In this document: positions 1 to 10,452 of the stretch, in pieces
Numbering within the stretch: position 1 is the stretch's first letter
Layout of the letters: each line of letters opens with the position of its first letter
Assembly (NCBI GenBank): GCA_001466705.2
Contig: LATX02000227.1
Span: forward strand, 124,001-188,000
Source of the DNA: Moniliophthora roreri
Lineage: Eukaryota; Basidiomycota; Agaricomycetes; Agaricales; Marasmiaceae
Direction of reading: 5' to 3'
Length of the DNA: 64,000 bases
Notes under the pieces: generated by a model
Seen by the model: the letters and a program-made list of their open reading frames with translations, nothing else
Told to the model about the DNA's origin: nothing
Databases searched by the model: none
Program-made: the position numbers and the translations under genes

Positions 1-1331
1 GTGCGCGTCTTGCCTTTGCTTTCTCACTGCTCACGCCTCATACAGACATCAGAAGCTCAACCATCCTCCTTGCGCTCTTTCTCTGGGAATACGAATGCTA
101 TCATCATCGAAGAATTCAACCGGACTTGGACATGCCGATCCTGATCAGGTGGTTAGTGTCCCACTAGCTGGCTGGCGTACGTCTGCTCTCCCCACCAATA
201 CACACGCCAATCAAAACTTGTCACATCCGCTTCTCCAGCTCCATCCGCTACAGCCGTGAGCGCGCGATCTCATTTTGGTGGTCTCGCACTTGGACAAGAT
301 TGTCATTCTCCTTCGCGGCCAAATAACACGTCTTCTAGTCATTCTGGTGGCATTTTGGCAAAGGAACGCGAGGTTTTCAGTGGGTGGCAATATGCAACAT
401 TGCCTTCCACCTTGGTACTACAACAACGCCTCCTATCATCGGACATCCACTTCCTCTCGAACGAACGACGACCAGAATCGCACTCTCAACACGGGAAGTC
501 AGCCGTCACAAGCCCAGATGCAGAACTCGAAGAACAACGCCATACTTATCTTACCAACACAAGGATAGTGAATAGAGACGCGATTAAGAACGGGAGAAGG
601 TCGATCATGATCCCTGAATGGGTGAGTGGGTCTGTAGCAAGCCGAGTCCTAACGCTCTTTGCCTAGCACAATGGAGAGGGCCGGATGGTCTTGCTATCGC
701 GATGCCAGAGATAACGCTGCTGGTTCTAGATGACACGACTACGCGCCGGAAGCTCATGCCAAATACAGCCAAATGGACCTAGAACGTCCGCCTCGTGCCC
801 CGTCCCCCTGCAACGAATGGAAACTACTTTATGTTTTCAATGGAAGCCGTTATTTTAGTATCTTCCACTGAGATAGGGTACGTCGTTTACGATTCTAGTT
901 ATGGTGTGTTGTGCGTTTCTAATTTCACTCCCCCACACTCAATTGTTATTTTCCAGATTCACTGCCAGAGACTTGCATCGTGTCGAGTATTACTCTAGAC
1001 AGAAGAACTGGAGTCTTTGCTTTCATAAGTGCAATTCCCTCCCTCAGGAATGTTGGTAGACGTAGATGGATCATTGATCAGGTGCAATGGAAATCACGCA
1101 CGTCTACAGCTTTTTAGTATTAGAAATTGTCACCAACTCGGCTCCACTCTACTAGCTTGCATTCTCTACATCATATCAATCATGAAGAAGGCATATGTAT
1201 TCGGATCAGTAGAGTACCGTTGATATCACGATGTATCGATACCACTCCTAGCATGCAAGAATTCAATTATTCTCTTTCAAGTTATATAGCCTGAGCCCTG
1301 AATCTCCGAGTACCTCTTTCCGTAGCTACCA
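1..1331. other. No convincing gene
   Basis: Open frames are present (for example 256-666 on the plus strand), but they overlap one another in different frames, lack a family motif I recognise, and do not join into a splice-consistent model. A short hydrophobic stretch near 275-340 could be a remnant of a membrane protein, but I cannot support it further. Confidence 0.4.
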
Positions 1332-2783
1332 CTAAACCTTCCTTTCATTCGGCAAATGGACTGTCGCCGGGTTGTCCAAAACCTGTTGTGTGTTCGGTTC
1401 CTCAAACCTCCCAATACTAGATCGAATGATGATTATCATCGCAGTAATTCCCTAAATCAAGAGGTTGAATTATAAGCACCATTCGTAGTAAGGGAGAAAA
1501 AAAAATCTGTTTGAAACTTACAGCGGCTTGAGGAATGACAGGTGCCAAGTTAAATACCCAACCGCCGACGATATCTTTATTCTGCGAGTAACTGATGAGA
1601 TCGAGGATGATCACCACTGGGTAGAGTATCCCAGAATCAAGACTAAATCATATCTTCATGAGCAGAGGAACATCGACCGAGGCGCGAGACTTACAGAAAC
1701 GCTCCAAAGGGATTGTGTCCCTGTCTGGACTGACGCTGGAAGTAAAGACGCCACAGTCTACATCCTGGTCCGATGCCATCGTCAGCTGGTCGTGCAGTGT
1801 TTACGGTAAAAACCCTACGTACCGTTAACAAATGTCAAGGCAAAGGTGACGATAGCAGAAGCTATTTCCCACCCCAGAAACAATCGGTTTCCACGGTCAT
1901 ACTGCTCAATTATGCGTTCGAGCTCCTCAGAGTCGATGTCAACGTCAATAATACTGAAGTCCCGTTCTGCACTTATGAATATGATAGCACCAGTCAAACC
2001 GGTTACTTTGGTGTTGAGTATGGGACTCAGCTTTCTCGGAGAACTGACAAGAAGAGAGGAAGGATCGCGAATAAAAACAACATGAATGAAAAGGCGACCC
2101 ACTTCCGAGAGTTGTAAACGATATAACAGCGGTGGATCTATCTTGTTGTGAGCTTTGTATATCATCATATGAGATGCATACGACATACGAGTATGGCGTC
2201 CACCAGGACACTAGAATTTTCGATCAGTACATGTAAAAAACTCAGACACAATTATCTCGACTTGCTTGGCCCACAGAAACATTACTATCTCGGCTGCACT
2301 TGAATCATCGCGCTGAGTCAACGTATTGAGAGACACGAAACTTGTGTGTTACATACAGTAAAGCTATTACCGAGATTCCACCATTGATGTATTCAAAGTC
2401 GTAGGTATAGGACCTGGCGGCGTCGAAAAACTTTACTGCAGTGCTGACAATATCCATACCCCAGAGAATGTTACTTGTGGTTGCAATCTGAAACAAAAAC
2501 ATTGCAAGAACGGCATGGATTTTATGGCCCTGATATTTGCGAGGGTTCCGGACGGACCACCAGACGAAGAGGAGAACAATGTAGACACCTTCATCGTGAT
2601 TAGCTACAGCGTTCAACATGCCGGTTGGAATGGAGGGACATACCATAGGCGAAAAACATGGCCTTTGGGACAATAATGGGATCAGTGAGGTTAACGTTGA
2701 AAGGCCAGATAACTGACCGAAAGAGAAGAAATTGGGTATGCCACCACCTGTTGCATGGCTATATCACTTCCGTAGAGCTTCAT
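1332..2783 (-). CDS. Seven-TM family protein G1 (divergent member)
   Basis: Uncharacterised basidiomycete multi-membrane protein; the role is unknown. The start MKLYGSDIAM at 2783 is followed by a splice after 2718 and the family's 19-nt exon encoding AMFFAYG (2662-2644). Next come exon 3 from 2588 to about 2357 (VYIVLLFVWW, ILWGMDIVSTAVKFFDAARS), a 22-nt exon 2210-2189 encoding VLVDAIL, and exon 2137-2049 encoding IHRCYIVYNSRKW. Later exons encode GNRLFLGWEIASAIVTFALT (lower edge 1823), LDSGILYPVVIILDLIS (lower edge 1522), and a final exon 1451-1332 starting GITAMIIIIRSS. The last motif is a diverged form of the GIAPTLIIVR signature of its paralogs. The small exon between 2357 and 2210 is uncertain (about 27 nt instead of 33), so one break cannot be excluded. 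It is the most diverged member of the cluster. Confidence 0.65.
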
Positions 2784-3344
2784 CGTTTCTTGAATTTGTG
2801 AATGCCCTGAGTGAGCCTTTATAAGTGACTTCAAGGGTAGGGTTATAGTAAGGTGATTTATTAAGACAGCATCAGGGTAGAGGTAGCTGATCCCATCTAC
2901 TACTAGTGAGTTGCTGGCTAGACAGCCTATTGAATACCTGTCACCAAAAAAAGCACCCCCCGGAACCACTGATGATGTGCTCCTTTATGTCCCATCTATC
3001 GCATCTGAATAAACGTCACGAACAGGTCTTTTGTGATATCAAAGGGTCGTGGAAAATAGCTCGCAGCATCCCAACGCAGCTCCGCCCTGCGTCTCCAAGG
3101 TCTCAAGTCCTCGAACACTGATGCGAGTCGGGGATTTGAACTTTGGGGCAAGGTGTAATCCCTGAATGGTAACATATTCAGCGTGAACGGCAGACAAGGT
3201 TGATGTCTCCAAAGAGAGGTCGAAAACGTAAGAAGCACCAATGTTGTACCTCGTTTAGGAAGAGACTCGCCGACGTCCGAGTTGACAACACTAGCGTGTG
3301 AGAACACCCGAGCCACGATTTACATGGAGCAAGGGTCAAGTTTT
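2784..3344. other. Upstream region of G1, no gene seen
   Basis: This interval separates G1 from an oppositely oriented permease-like fragment. ORFs on both strands (such as 2996-3316 minus) have no recognisable motif. It may contain the G1 promoter, but no clear core element stands out. Confidence 0.35.
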
Positions 3345-3465
3345 AATTACGCACGAAAAGCAGAATCGTTGTCCCCATTTTTAGGGATTGGAATTGTTTT
3401 GGCCTTGCAGCACGGCTTGATGGCCTTGTTTGGAGGGAATGTTATTGTTCTCATTATTGGCAGGA
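3345..3465 (+). pseudogene. NCS2 purine/xanthine permease-like fragment, copy 1
   Basis: The translated stretch contains LGIGIVLALQHGLMALFGGN. This resembles the first membrane segment of fungal nucleobase-ascorbate (NCS2, UapA-type) permeases, where an LGLQHxLxMxGG-like motif is typical. No other permease segment follows, so this is an isolated exon-sized remnant. A second copy lies at 23644-23790, in the same position and orientation relative to G7. The family assignment rests on one short motif. Confidence 0.4.
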
Positions 3466-4222
3466 ATTCGGATACCCAATCCGAATCTGTGTCAGGTAAT
3501 AACCATGACCATCTCTGCCAGTGACGCTCAAAATCCACGTACCAACTAAATTTGTCCAACGTGTGAGCGGCCTAGCATCAAGAGAAGCCCACATGAGGAT
3601 TAAAGACCAGATTCCTGAAAAAGAAAGCTAACGTTACGCTCAAAACATCAGGTCGAATTCGACTCACCTGGTATCAAGCCCTTACTGCTATGCTGCCGCA
3701 AATGGAATACAACCTTCCGCCTCGTGCGTTCCCGAGAGTTCGAAGTCGAGAAGTAGGTGATGGTTCGGGACAAGTGTGACTCAAGAGTGAAATTGCCGGG
3801 CGGCAATTACTGTGCCCACATTATTCACATGACGCGTTCGACGAACACTACTTTGAAAAAGTCTCATTTCTTAAATCAATGTTCCGGGCCGCTGAACTTG
3901 AGCACGCAAGTGTAATAAAGGGACGAAAAAGCGACCGGCCTAGGTACTTTGACTGTACCAAGCCGATACTGATGCCGACACACGGAAGGAGCTTTTATAG
4001 CCCGAGAATAGGGGCGGGACTTGGTTCCAGATCCGAATAAACTATTCTGCATTCCTCTCACTAGAATGTACAGTCCGGTACTCTTTGCACGGAATGCCTT
4101 CATTCCTCGCAACCCCCAAAAAACACTACGATCCCGTTCCTTCGCGGCACCTGATATGACTCAATCAGCAGGGTTATCGTAGCGAGAGCAAAGTCGACAA
4201 CTCACTTGCTCATCCGAGTGGA
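3466..4222. other. Intergenic, repeat-like segment
   Basis: No gene is supported. Parts (about 3570-3810) match segments at about 23930-24320, 28540-28790 and 32820-33000. Shared landmarks are a TTCGGGA(C/G)AA stretch and an ATTGCCG(G/A)CGGCAA inverted repeat. The block is therefore a low-copy repeat that travels with the seven-TM gene duplications. Confidence 0.45.
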
Positions 4223-4549
4223 CTAGAATCCCTCCGGTCCGCACGTTGCATCGAATCCCGAACTACAGGCCGACGACGAGCACAGAGTACAGTGACAGTA
4301 GGCCTCGCAAGCATCAGGTGAACATAGAGTAGCGTAGGGAGTCTGACATTTGCTCATGCATGCAGCAAGTAGTCGGGAGCAGACTGGTGGTTCGTCCCTG
4401 CTGACGAGCTGGGAGAGTGATCGAGTCTGTTGAGAAACTTGAAAAGAGAAACATGGCGGACGTACGTCGCGAGCTGTACCTGGCGCAGCTTGTGCAACCT
4501 GAATACCACAAAGGAGGAATGCTACGGTCACGGTGAGAGTAAAGCGCAT
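4223..4549 (-). CDS. Small secreted cysteine-rich protein
   Basis: A 108-residue protein, read from the internal Met at 4549. That start gives a classic signal peptide (MRFTLTVTVAFLLCGIQVAQA), with cleavage expected after AQA. The mature part has ten cysteines within its last 55 residues, with spacing C-x6-C-x3-C-x7-C-x4-C-x3-C-x-C-x2-C-x4-C-x7-C. It would be exported and disulfide-rich. In basidiomycetes such proteins can be effectors, antimicrobial peptides or wall proteins; I do not recognise this one. An in-frame GTACGT...AACAG stretch of 39 nt (roughly 4421-4459) could be a short intron; both forms keep the frame. The reading frame is open farther upstream to 4723, but that part would put the signal peptide inside the protein. 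Confidence 0.6.
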   Translation of the reverse strand: MRFTLTVTVAFLLCGIQVAQAAPGTARDVRPPCFSFQVSQQTRSLSQLVSRDEPPVCSRLLAACMSKCQTPYATLCSPDACEAYCHCTLCSSSACSSGFDATCGPEGF

Positions 4550-5229
4550 CGTTGAGTCTTGCTTGAGGTGACTTCGATGGCACCCCTTTTGTAGTACAGG
4601 TGTCAGGAACCCTCCCAGCGGGATGTCGTTAGTAAGGCCCAGGCGGGCGCAACATTCTTGTTGAACTTTGAGCGCTGCGTCCGGGACGGGGGGTAGCCTC
4701 GAGCTTTGATACCCCTGCGTCAAAAATAGTAGTGTGCGGCTTGAAAAGTTCCAAGTTGGTCAGTGCCAAAGAAACTTTCCGATATACATACCTTCCTGTC
4801 CGTCCAAAGAAAAAATTGTCAACGCATCCCAGTAGATTCCAGTCCAGCCGTATTCTCGAACCAAGATTCAAGGAAGTTGGGTATGTAGAGAACGTCACAG
4901 ACCAAGGTAGGTGCATTACTCCGGTGATGGTTCCCAGGAAAGGAACCTTTTTAGTTGCCGAAAGGCCAGGGCACACCGCAGCTGCCACTTACGTAAATTC
5001 GGGCTTACTCACAAACCATCACCAACCCCAAAACTTTGCCCAACGCCCCAGAACATCCAATATCCGACATCCGACGCACCACCGGTCTCCTTTTTACCGG
5101 GTCCAACGCTCAGCTTTTCTTCAGGCGTTTAGGCTAAACACTGCCTACACGAACGTCAAATCTCTATTCCGCTTCTGGATGCCGTCCACTTCTTTGCTCA
5201 AACGTCCACTTCCATCGGCAGTGCTCACA
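4550..5229. other. Intergenic between divergent genes
   Basis: This region separates the minus-strand secreted protein from the plus-strand thioesterase-like gene and probably holds both promoters. The long plus-strand open frame 4732-5385 is basic and low in complexity before 5230 and is not supported as coding. Confidence 0.4.
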
Positions 5230-6470
5230 ATGCTGCAGTCTCTGGACCTCAAGTCTCTCCCTGGTCTAGGCCAGATTGCTGGGAAATACATCCTCCTGCT
5301 TGTGTTCCTGCTCAACTTCCGAGCATTCCCCTTTGTTTGGCACTGTATGTTTTCATTCTTCCTTTCAATGGTTCTGCGATACTGACGTGGATCTCTTGGA
5401 AAAATAGTCAGAATATTCCGTCCAGTATTCCGTATCTGGGCCGACATATGGCTTATTCGACTGAAGAACCTCTTGTTACTACGCTCGGCTAAGCAGAAGC
5501 ATGCCGCGATAGAAGCCTACTTTGACCAACGCAGTCCCGTTGGTATCAACTTATTGGAGTACGAGAGCGTATGGCGGTCTTTTGCTAGTACGTTTTTCTC
5601 TGTATCAGCAAGTACCTTCCGCCATGCTGACCACTCGGATACACAGGTGTAGACGAATCCGACTATAACCTCCATCTATCCAATTCGTCCTACGCCAAAA
5701 CACTCGATGGAGCTCGCTTCAAAGCTGCATGCGATCTTTTTCCTCATTTCTTACGCGCCGGAGGCAGGATCGCGTTGGGGGGAACGAGCTTTAGCTTCTT
5801 GAAGGAAATCCCAATATTGAGTCGGTATGAGGTCAGAGTGGCTATAAGGGCTTGGGATACGAAATGGGTGAGTTATCCTGTTTGATTTTCCCAGTGGTGG
5901 GCTTGCTGATGCAAACATCACTGCTAGATGTACATCATATGCAAATTCGTCACCAAGAACTCCAACAAGTCCTCGAGAAAACCCACACACACCACCGCCA
6001 CCCCTTCCTCCTCCGCTGCCTTTATCAACGACACTTCACCAGGCCTGTCGACTGCACCAACACCGTTGCCCGCTACTTCGGCTAACCCTAACCCTAACCT
6101 CGATTCTGTCGACGCCAAGCTGAACAAGCTGCCGTCCGAGGTAGAGGAAGGGTACACGTTACATACCATATCAATCTCCGAGATGTGTTTCAAAATCGGA
6201 CGGATCACCGTTCCACCCGCAGTGGTATTTGCTACCAATGGCTTGGCTTCATCTCCGTCATCTACGCAGACATATCAAAAGGTGAAGGAGATGCTTGGCA
6301 ATAGAGGTGGTCTGAGGAAGTTGAGAGAGCTGTATAAAGGTGGATGGAAGGAACCCGAGTGGAAAGGGTTGATTGATGGGGCGTTTGCATCTGTAGATGG
6401 CCTTGTAAAGGAAAGAGCGGCTGTGTTGAGTGGTGTTAAGCGTGGTTTAGAGGGAGCAAAGGTGATGTAA
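5230..6470 (+). CDS. THEM6-like hotdog-fold thioesterase family protein
   Basis: Four exons (5230-5344, 5408-5587, 5647-5867, 5928-6470) join in frame to a 352-residue protein. An N-terminal membrane anchor (YILLLVFLLNFRAFPFVWHF) is followed by a charged linker. The hotdog entry motif SDYNLHLSNSSYAKTLDGAR corresponds to the D-x3-HxNNxxY region of 4HBT_2/THEM6-type proteins. The long last exon contains a low-complexity Ser/Thr/Pro insert, then a conserved C-terminal stretch with the strand ISISEMCFKIGRITVPPAVV. Fungal relatives are membrane-attached putative acyl thioesterases; no substrate can be read from sequence. The start at 5230 is chosen because it places the membrane anchor near the N-terminus. 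Introns are 59-63 nt with GTATGT/GTACGT/GTGAGT donors. The protein looks intact. Confidence 0.8.
6082..6099 (+). repeat. Short telomere-like repeat inside an exon
   Basis: Three CTAACC units lie within the fourth exon of the thioesterase-like gene. They encode the Asn-Pro repeat of the low-complexity insert. This is the C-rich strand of the common fungal telomere repeat TTAGGG. Confidence 0.7.
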
Positions 6471-6679
6471 GAACGGGACAATGAATGGATTGCTATGAGT
6501 ATATATGTGTCCGCTTACTTGTACTATTTGATAGATAGGCTACAAACTGCTTATAGATTCCGCTTCAGATGCATAATATACACTTCAACTCTAGAAATGT
6601 CCATGCGCGGATCTGTATTATTGTCTGGGCACCGGAAATGGAGATTTGCTGTTCACTTTGCGATACATAATGCTCTGAT

Positions 6680-7641
6680 GCACGAGCTGTGGAGTAGTTT
6701 CCTAGGTACACGCCTCATTAAACCCGCCCCTATTTTGAGATTGAACTAAATTGAGATGGCCAAGTTAAAGGTTAACCCCCTTCTACACATGCTTGCCATC
6801 GTCGTAGAAGGACCGGTTACAGGTCTAAGGTTACTAGTATCCAACACCACGTTTTCGAGCCATGCGGAAGACTCTTTGATCATCTCGATCGCAAAGTAGT
6901 TACTCGATATAAGAAGCTTGACGGTGAGTCATTCCTCTCCTACAAACGGCATTCATCCTCATTCATACCATACCTCCCTAGCTCTAGGTGACACGCTTTA
7001 CAGAGCATACGCAATGTCCTCCGTCGAGAAAATTGCAGAGTTTCACATCGCAACCGAATCAGTTGTGGTGGCCACGAACAGCACGTTGTCGGTAAGCATT
7101 CTCCTTTGACAGTTCATTCAATTTGATGTTTTCTTAATATTACTGCATAGGCCATGTTCCTTGTATATGGCAAGCACTCTCTCGAGTTTCATTGACTACG
7201 ACTGACAATATTATTTTACCGTAATCAGGTTTCTACATCCTTCTCTTCGGCATGAGCATCAAAATCCTCTGTAAACGCCACCACGAACGTCCGCAGAGAA
7301 TGCTCTACCTGGGATGGACAGTGACGCTCTTTGTGCTTGCGTCCGTAACGAATGCTTTCCAGGGCTGGATGATGATTCAACAGCAAATTATATACTTTGA
7401 AGCTGGGAGAACGAGGGATTACAGTAAACTCATCGGTGAGACGTTGAAGACAGTTCCAAAGTGAGTATTTTTATTCATAGAAAGTCTATGTATCTAAATC
7501 TGATCACAATGGTTATTCCATAGCACCTTTGTAAATATCGGCGCGAACGTGATCAAGTTAGTACCTTGATACGGTCTTTTCTGCTCAATCTGATGAATTA
7601 TTTATCTCAGCTTCGTGGCTAACACAATTCTCGTACGTTTG
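6680..7641 (+). repeat. Inverted duplication arm A (matches 22690-23580 minus)
   Basis: Starting around CACGAGCTGT (near 6680) and ending at CTCGTACGTTTG (7641), this segment is close to identical to the reverse complement of about 22685-23610. It covers the G7 promoter, exons 1-5 and the start of intron 5. Similarity stops abruptly at 7641. Internal indels include a 12-nt loss in exon 3. Confidence 0.8.
7014..7632 (+). pseudogene. Seven-TM family protein G2, 3'-truncated copy of G7
   Basis: Exons 7014-7091, 7151-7169, 7229-7460, 7524-7556 and 7611-7632 correspond one to one with exons 1-5 of G7 and are nearly identical in sequence (for example MSSVEKIAE at the start, LYLGWTVTLFVLASVTNAFQ in exon 3). 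Exon 3 lacks four codons present in G7. After 7641 the homology ends, so exons 6-10 (membrane segments 4-7) are missing. The 19-nt exon is followed by a GC rather than GT donor, as in G5 and G7. This is a recent inverted partial duplicate that cannot make a full-length protein. Confidence 0.8.
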
Positions 7642-8897
7642 CAACAGATGGTGTATCATTATTTCAAGTCGACACACATTTTGTGGGGAGACCGACTTAT
7701 TAGTAAGTATTGAGTTTTGTGGAGCCACCGAATGATAAGGATCAGTTACGTACGACATTCCGCACGATATTCTACTGCACGCCGACTTATAAGAAGGGCG
7801 AGTTACAACGTGATACCATTGTATGGGATGCAGTCTATGCTTCCCCAAAACATAACTGACCGATCTTTCCGACATACTATTCTCAATGTAGCCTCTCTAG
7901 TAGTGGTGCAAAACAAGAAGTCTAGGTTCCCCCAAAGTCCTAATTCTCAGCGTAATCTCTCCGGCACTCAATTCCCAGTAACGACTGTAAGAACAGGCTC
8001 AAAGTCCTATTTTTCACTCTATGAACACATCTGGGATGGGGGGCCTTCTTTATCAATGTGTATCACTTGTGATGTACCTACCTATCACCTACCTATCATT
8101 TACCTATCAGTTATGACTTTTGCAGTTGATCCATACTGACAAAAATATGCAATGCAAGATCTTATCCAACTGGAACCTGCCATATGGGGCTTGAGCAGGA
8201 AGGTTTATGCATGCATAGAACCACAATTGCAAAGGCCCACATGTACCAGGGCTTTTATTGTTGGATGGCTAAACAAACTATTGCCCTTACACTCCTCCTC
8301 TGCCAGTACTTTAACCCCTCTCTCAACTAGGAACATGCAGTTAGCTTATGATTGTCTACTCCAACAGATGCATCTTCAGTAAAGACTTAATTATGCTCTA
8401 CATGATTTCTATCTGCTAATTACCCTGTCCAAAGACTCCAAACTTATTTCTTGACCACTCAGAACAGGTTAATACAGTATCTGGACCCACAAAAATGACA
8501 AACAATGTTGCTTCAGCATCTTACCCACCATCCTGTGAGTTTAGATGTCAAAGTTGCCCTAGAACCTAAACCAAAAAGCATATATGGCAGACATGGTCAC
8601 CTTTGTTTCTTTCTTATTAACCATTCATATTCTAAGCACCCAATGTCCCAATGGATGCCAGTGAAACACAAATTTGTTGCTGCAAAAATCACAATTAGCT
8701 GAGTGACTTGTATACCCATCTTGATCATGTTTATCTCTGAATATCCCATCTTGGGCGCTGCAAATGCCAAAACATACTTAATGTCATCTAAATGCTCTAC
8801 CTGTCTACACTAGTTGTTGAGGCTCCAATATGTATAGTGTTTAGACTTTGTACATAGAATTCACAAACAAGGTTCATGCAACACATGCTAAGACAAT
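7642..8897. other. No gene seen; transition into CpG-poor DNA
   Basis: After the breakpoint at 7641 no family exon can be found. From about 8020 onward the base composition changes to AT-richer, CpG-poor DNA that continues to about 12.1 kb. ORFs here are short and without recognisable motifs. Confidence 0.5.
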
Positions 8898-10452
8898 CTA
8901 TGCAGACATTTCCTTGCCTGGATTTTGAATTCTCTCTGCAGATAGGCCACCCTCAATGTCAATTGTCTGTATATGTGATCTGGGATCTGAATTCCCAGAT
9001 CCGGCAACTGCACCATCAGCAAATTGAAGACTCGACATAACTTGGTTCATGCTTGTGTGTTCAACAGTCTTGCCTCCAGCTGCCCGTATAATAATCAATG
9101 TTGGAGCAATTCCCTGTAAGAGCATATCAAGTTAGTTGATAATAAAACAAGAAATGTTGAACATACAGCAACTTGGTATGTGATAACAAAGAATGAAAAA
9201 GGGCTTGAACCCTGAGCACCTGGATCAAGTAATAAGGTGTAAATGATAGCAGTAGTAAGAAAGGTGGGGTAGAGGATCCCGCTCTCAAGTCTAACAAATT
9301 ACAAGTGAGAATGAGTCTAAATCAAGGGAGAGTTGAAAAACATACATAATGGCAATGATCATGTTATACTTGGTTTTAATAGCAGAACCCATATGTTTCC
9401 GTGCTTCTCGGCTAATCCACCATATGCGACTAGCTACAGGAAGTAAGTTAGTGTCAGGTTTTCACAGATCAGCCAGGACTGACCTGTTAGCAATGTCAAA
9501 GCAATATTGATACCCATTTCTGCAAGCCAAAATGCAGTGTCTATAGTACATCCCAGAAGGTACAGTTGATATTTTGCTGGATCAGCTGTGTTGCTGACAC
9601 CAATGATTATAAATGCAGAGGCAACAGTGTCACTAACTAATACAAGTGCCAGAATAAGCTCAATAATGCAACTGAACTGAGGGGTTACTTACTAGCTAGT
9701 GAAACCACCATGAAGATAAATGGGAATGCAATCCATTTGGATGAGCCCCATATCACATAGCAGCGGTGAAGCTAAGTAGAATTAAGAGCAATGAGGCAAC
9801 TCATAAGAGAGGATTACTATCAGGAACATACTAGCATCAAATCTGCCATAGTTCTATCTCAAATGGATTAGCCAGTAAATTCAAATGCACAAATGAAATG
9901 AGCTTACACCAGGCATGGTGGCAGAATAAAGGCAAAGCCACTAGAACACTATCAGTCATGACAAGTCCATGTAACTAACTTCTCTACATACTCCATGATT
10001 GTCTTTGCATTATCATGCTCCAAATATGCCAGAAATGATGCCCAATCTTGATTTTTAGTAAATGTAAATCCCAGAGTTGCTTGTTGGGCATAGACAAAGG
10101 TTGTCACAATAATATATGCACTTGTCAGTGTGAAGAGTGCTATAGTGAAGAACATATAGAGCACTCTGTTTGGGCGATCTTGTTGGTGGATGAGAATATG
10201 GAGTGAAATGATAAATAGGACTGTGTAGATGCCTGGTATAGGTTGCATGTCAGATCCCTGTGGTGACTATAGTGAGGTGTTTGGCTTTACCATAGACATA
10301 AAACATAACCTAGAGAAATGGCAGAGTGCTGAGAAGATGGAAACTGACAGGAAGAGAAAACATACAGTAAGATTTGCCATTGGCTGCACTAGAATAGTAG
10401 CAATTGAGTTAAAAGGTGCTATATCTTCTTCTGTTACAGAGGAGTTGGACAT
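8898..10452 (-). CDS. Seven-TM family protein G3 (intact, in CpG-poor DNA)
   Basis: Ten exons join in frame to 357 residues: 10452-10366, 10309-10291, 10232-9980, 9940-9908, 9853-9832, 9771-9693, 9636-9484, 9433-9346, 9290-9167 and 9113-8898. Visible signatures are VMFYVYG at the 19-nt exon, ADLML in the 22-nt exon, HRCYVIWGSSKW after membrane segment 3, SRIWWISREARKHMG after segment 5, LESGILYPTF in segment 6 and GIAPTLIIIRAAGGKTVE at segment 7. The C-terminus is polar and probably cytoplasmic. Function is unknown. It is the only gene in an AT-richer, CpG-depleted interval, so its codon use differs from its paralogs, yet every splice site and frame is preserved. All introns have GT donors. 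Confidence 0.8.

Noticed and set aside
4732..5385. A 217-codon open frame covering the start of the thioesterase-like gene
   Set aside because: The part before 5230 has no recognisable features and would bury the membrane anchor inside the protein.
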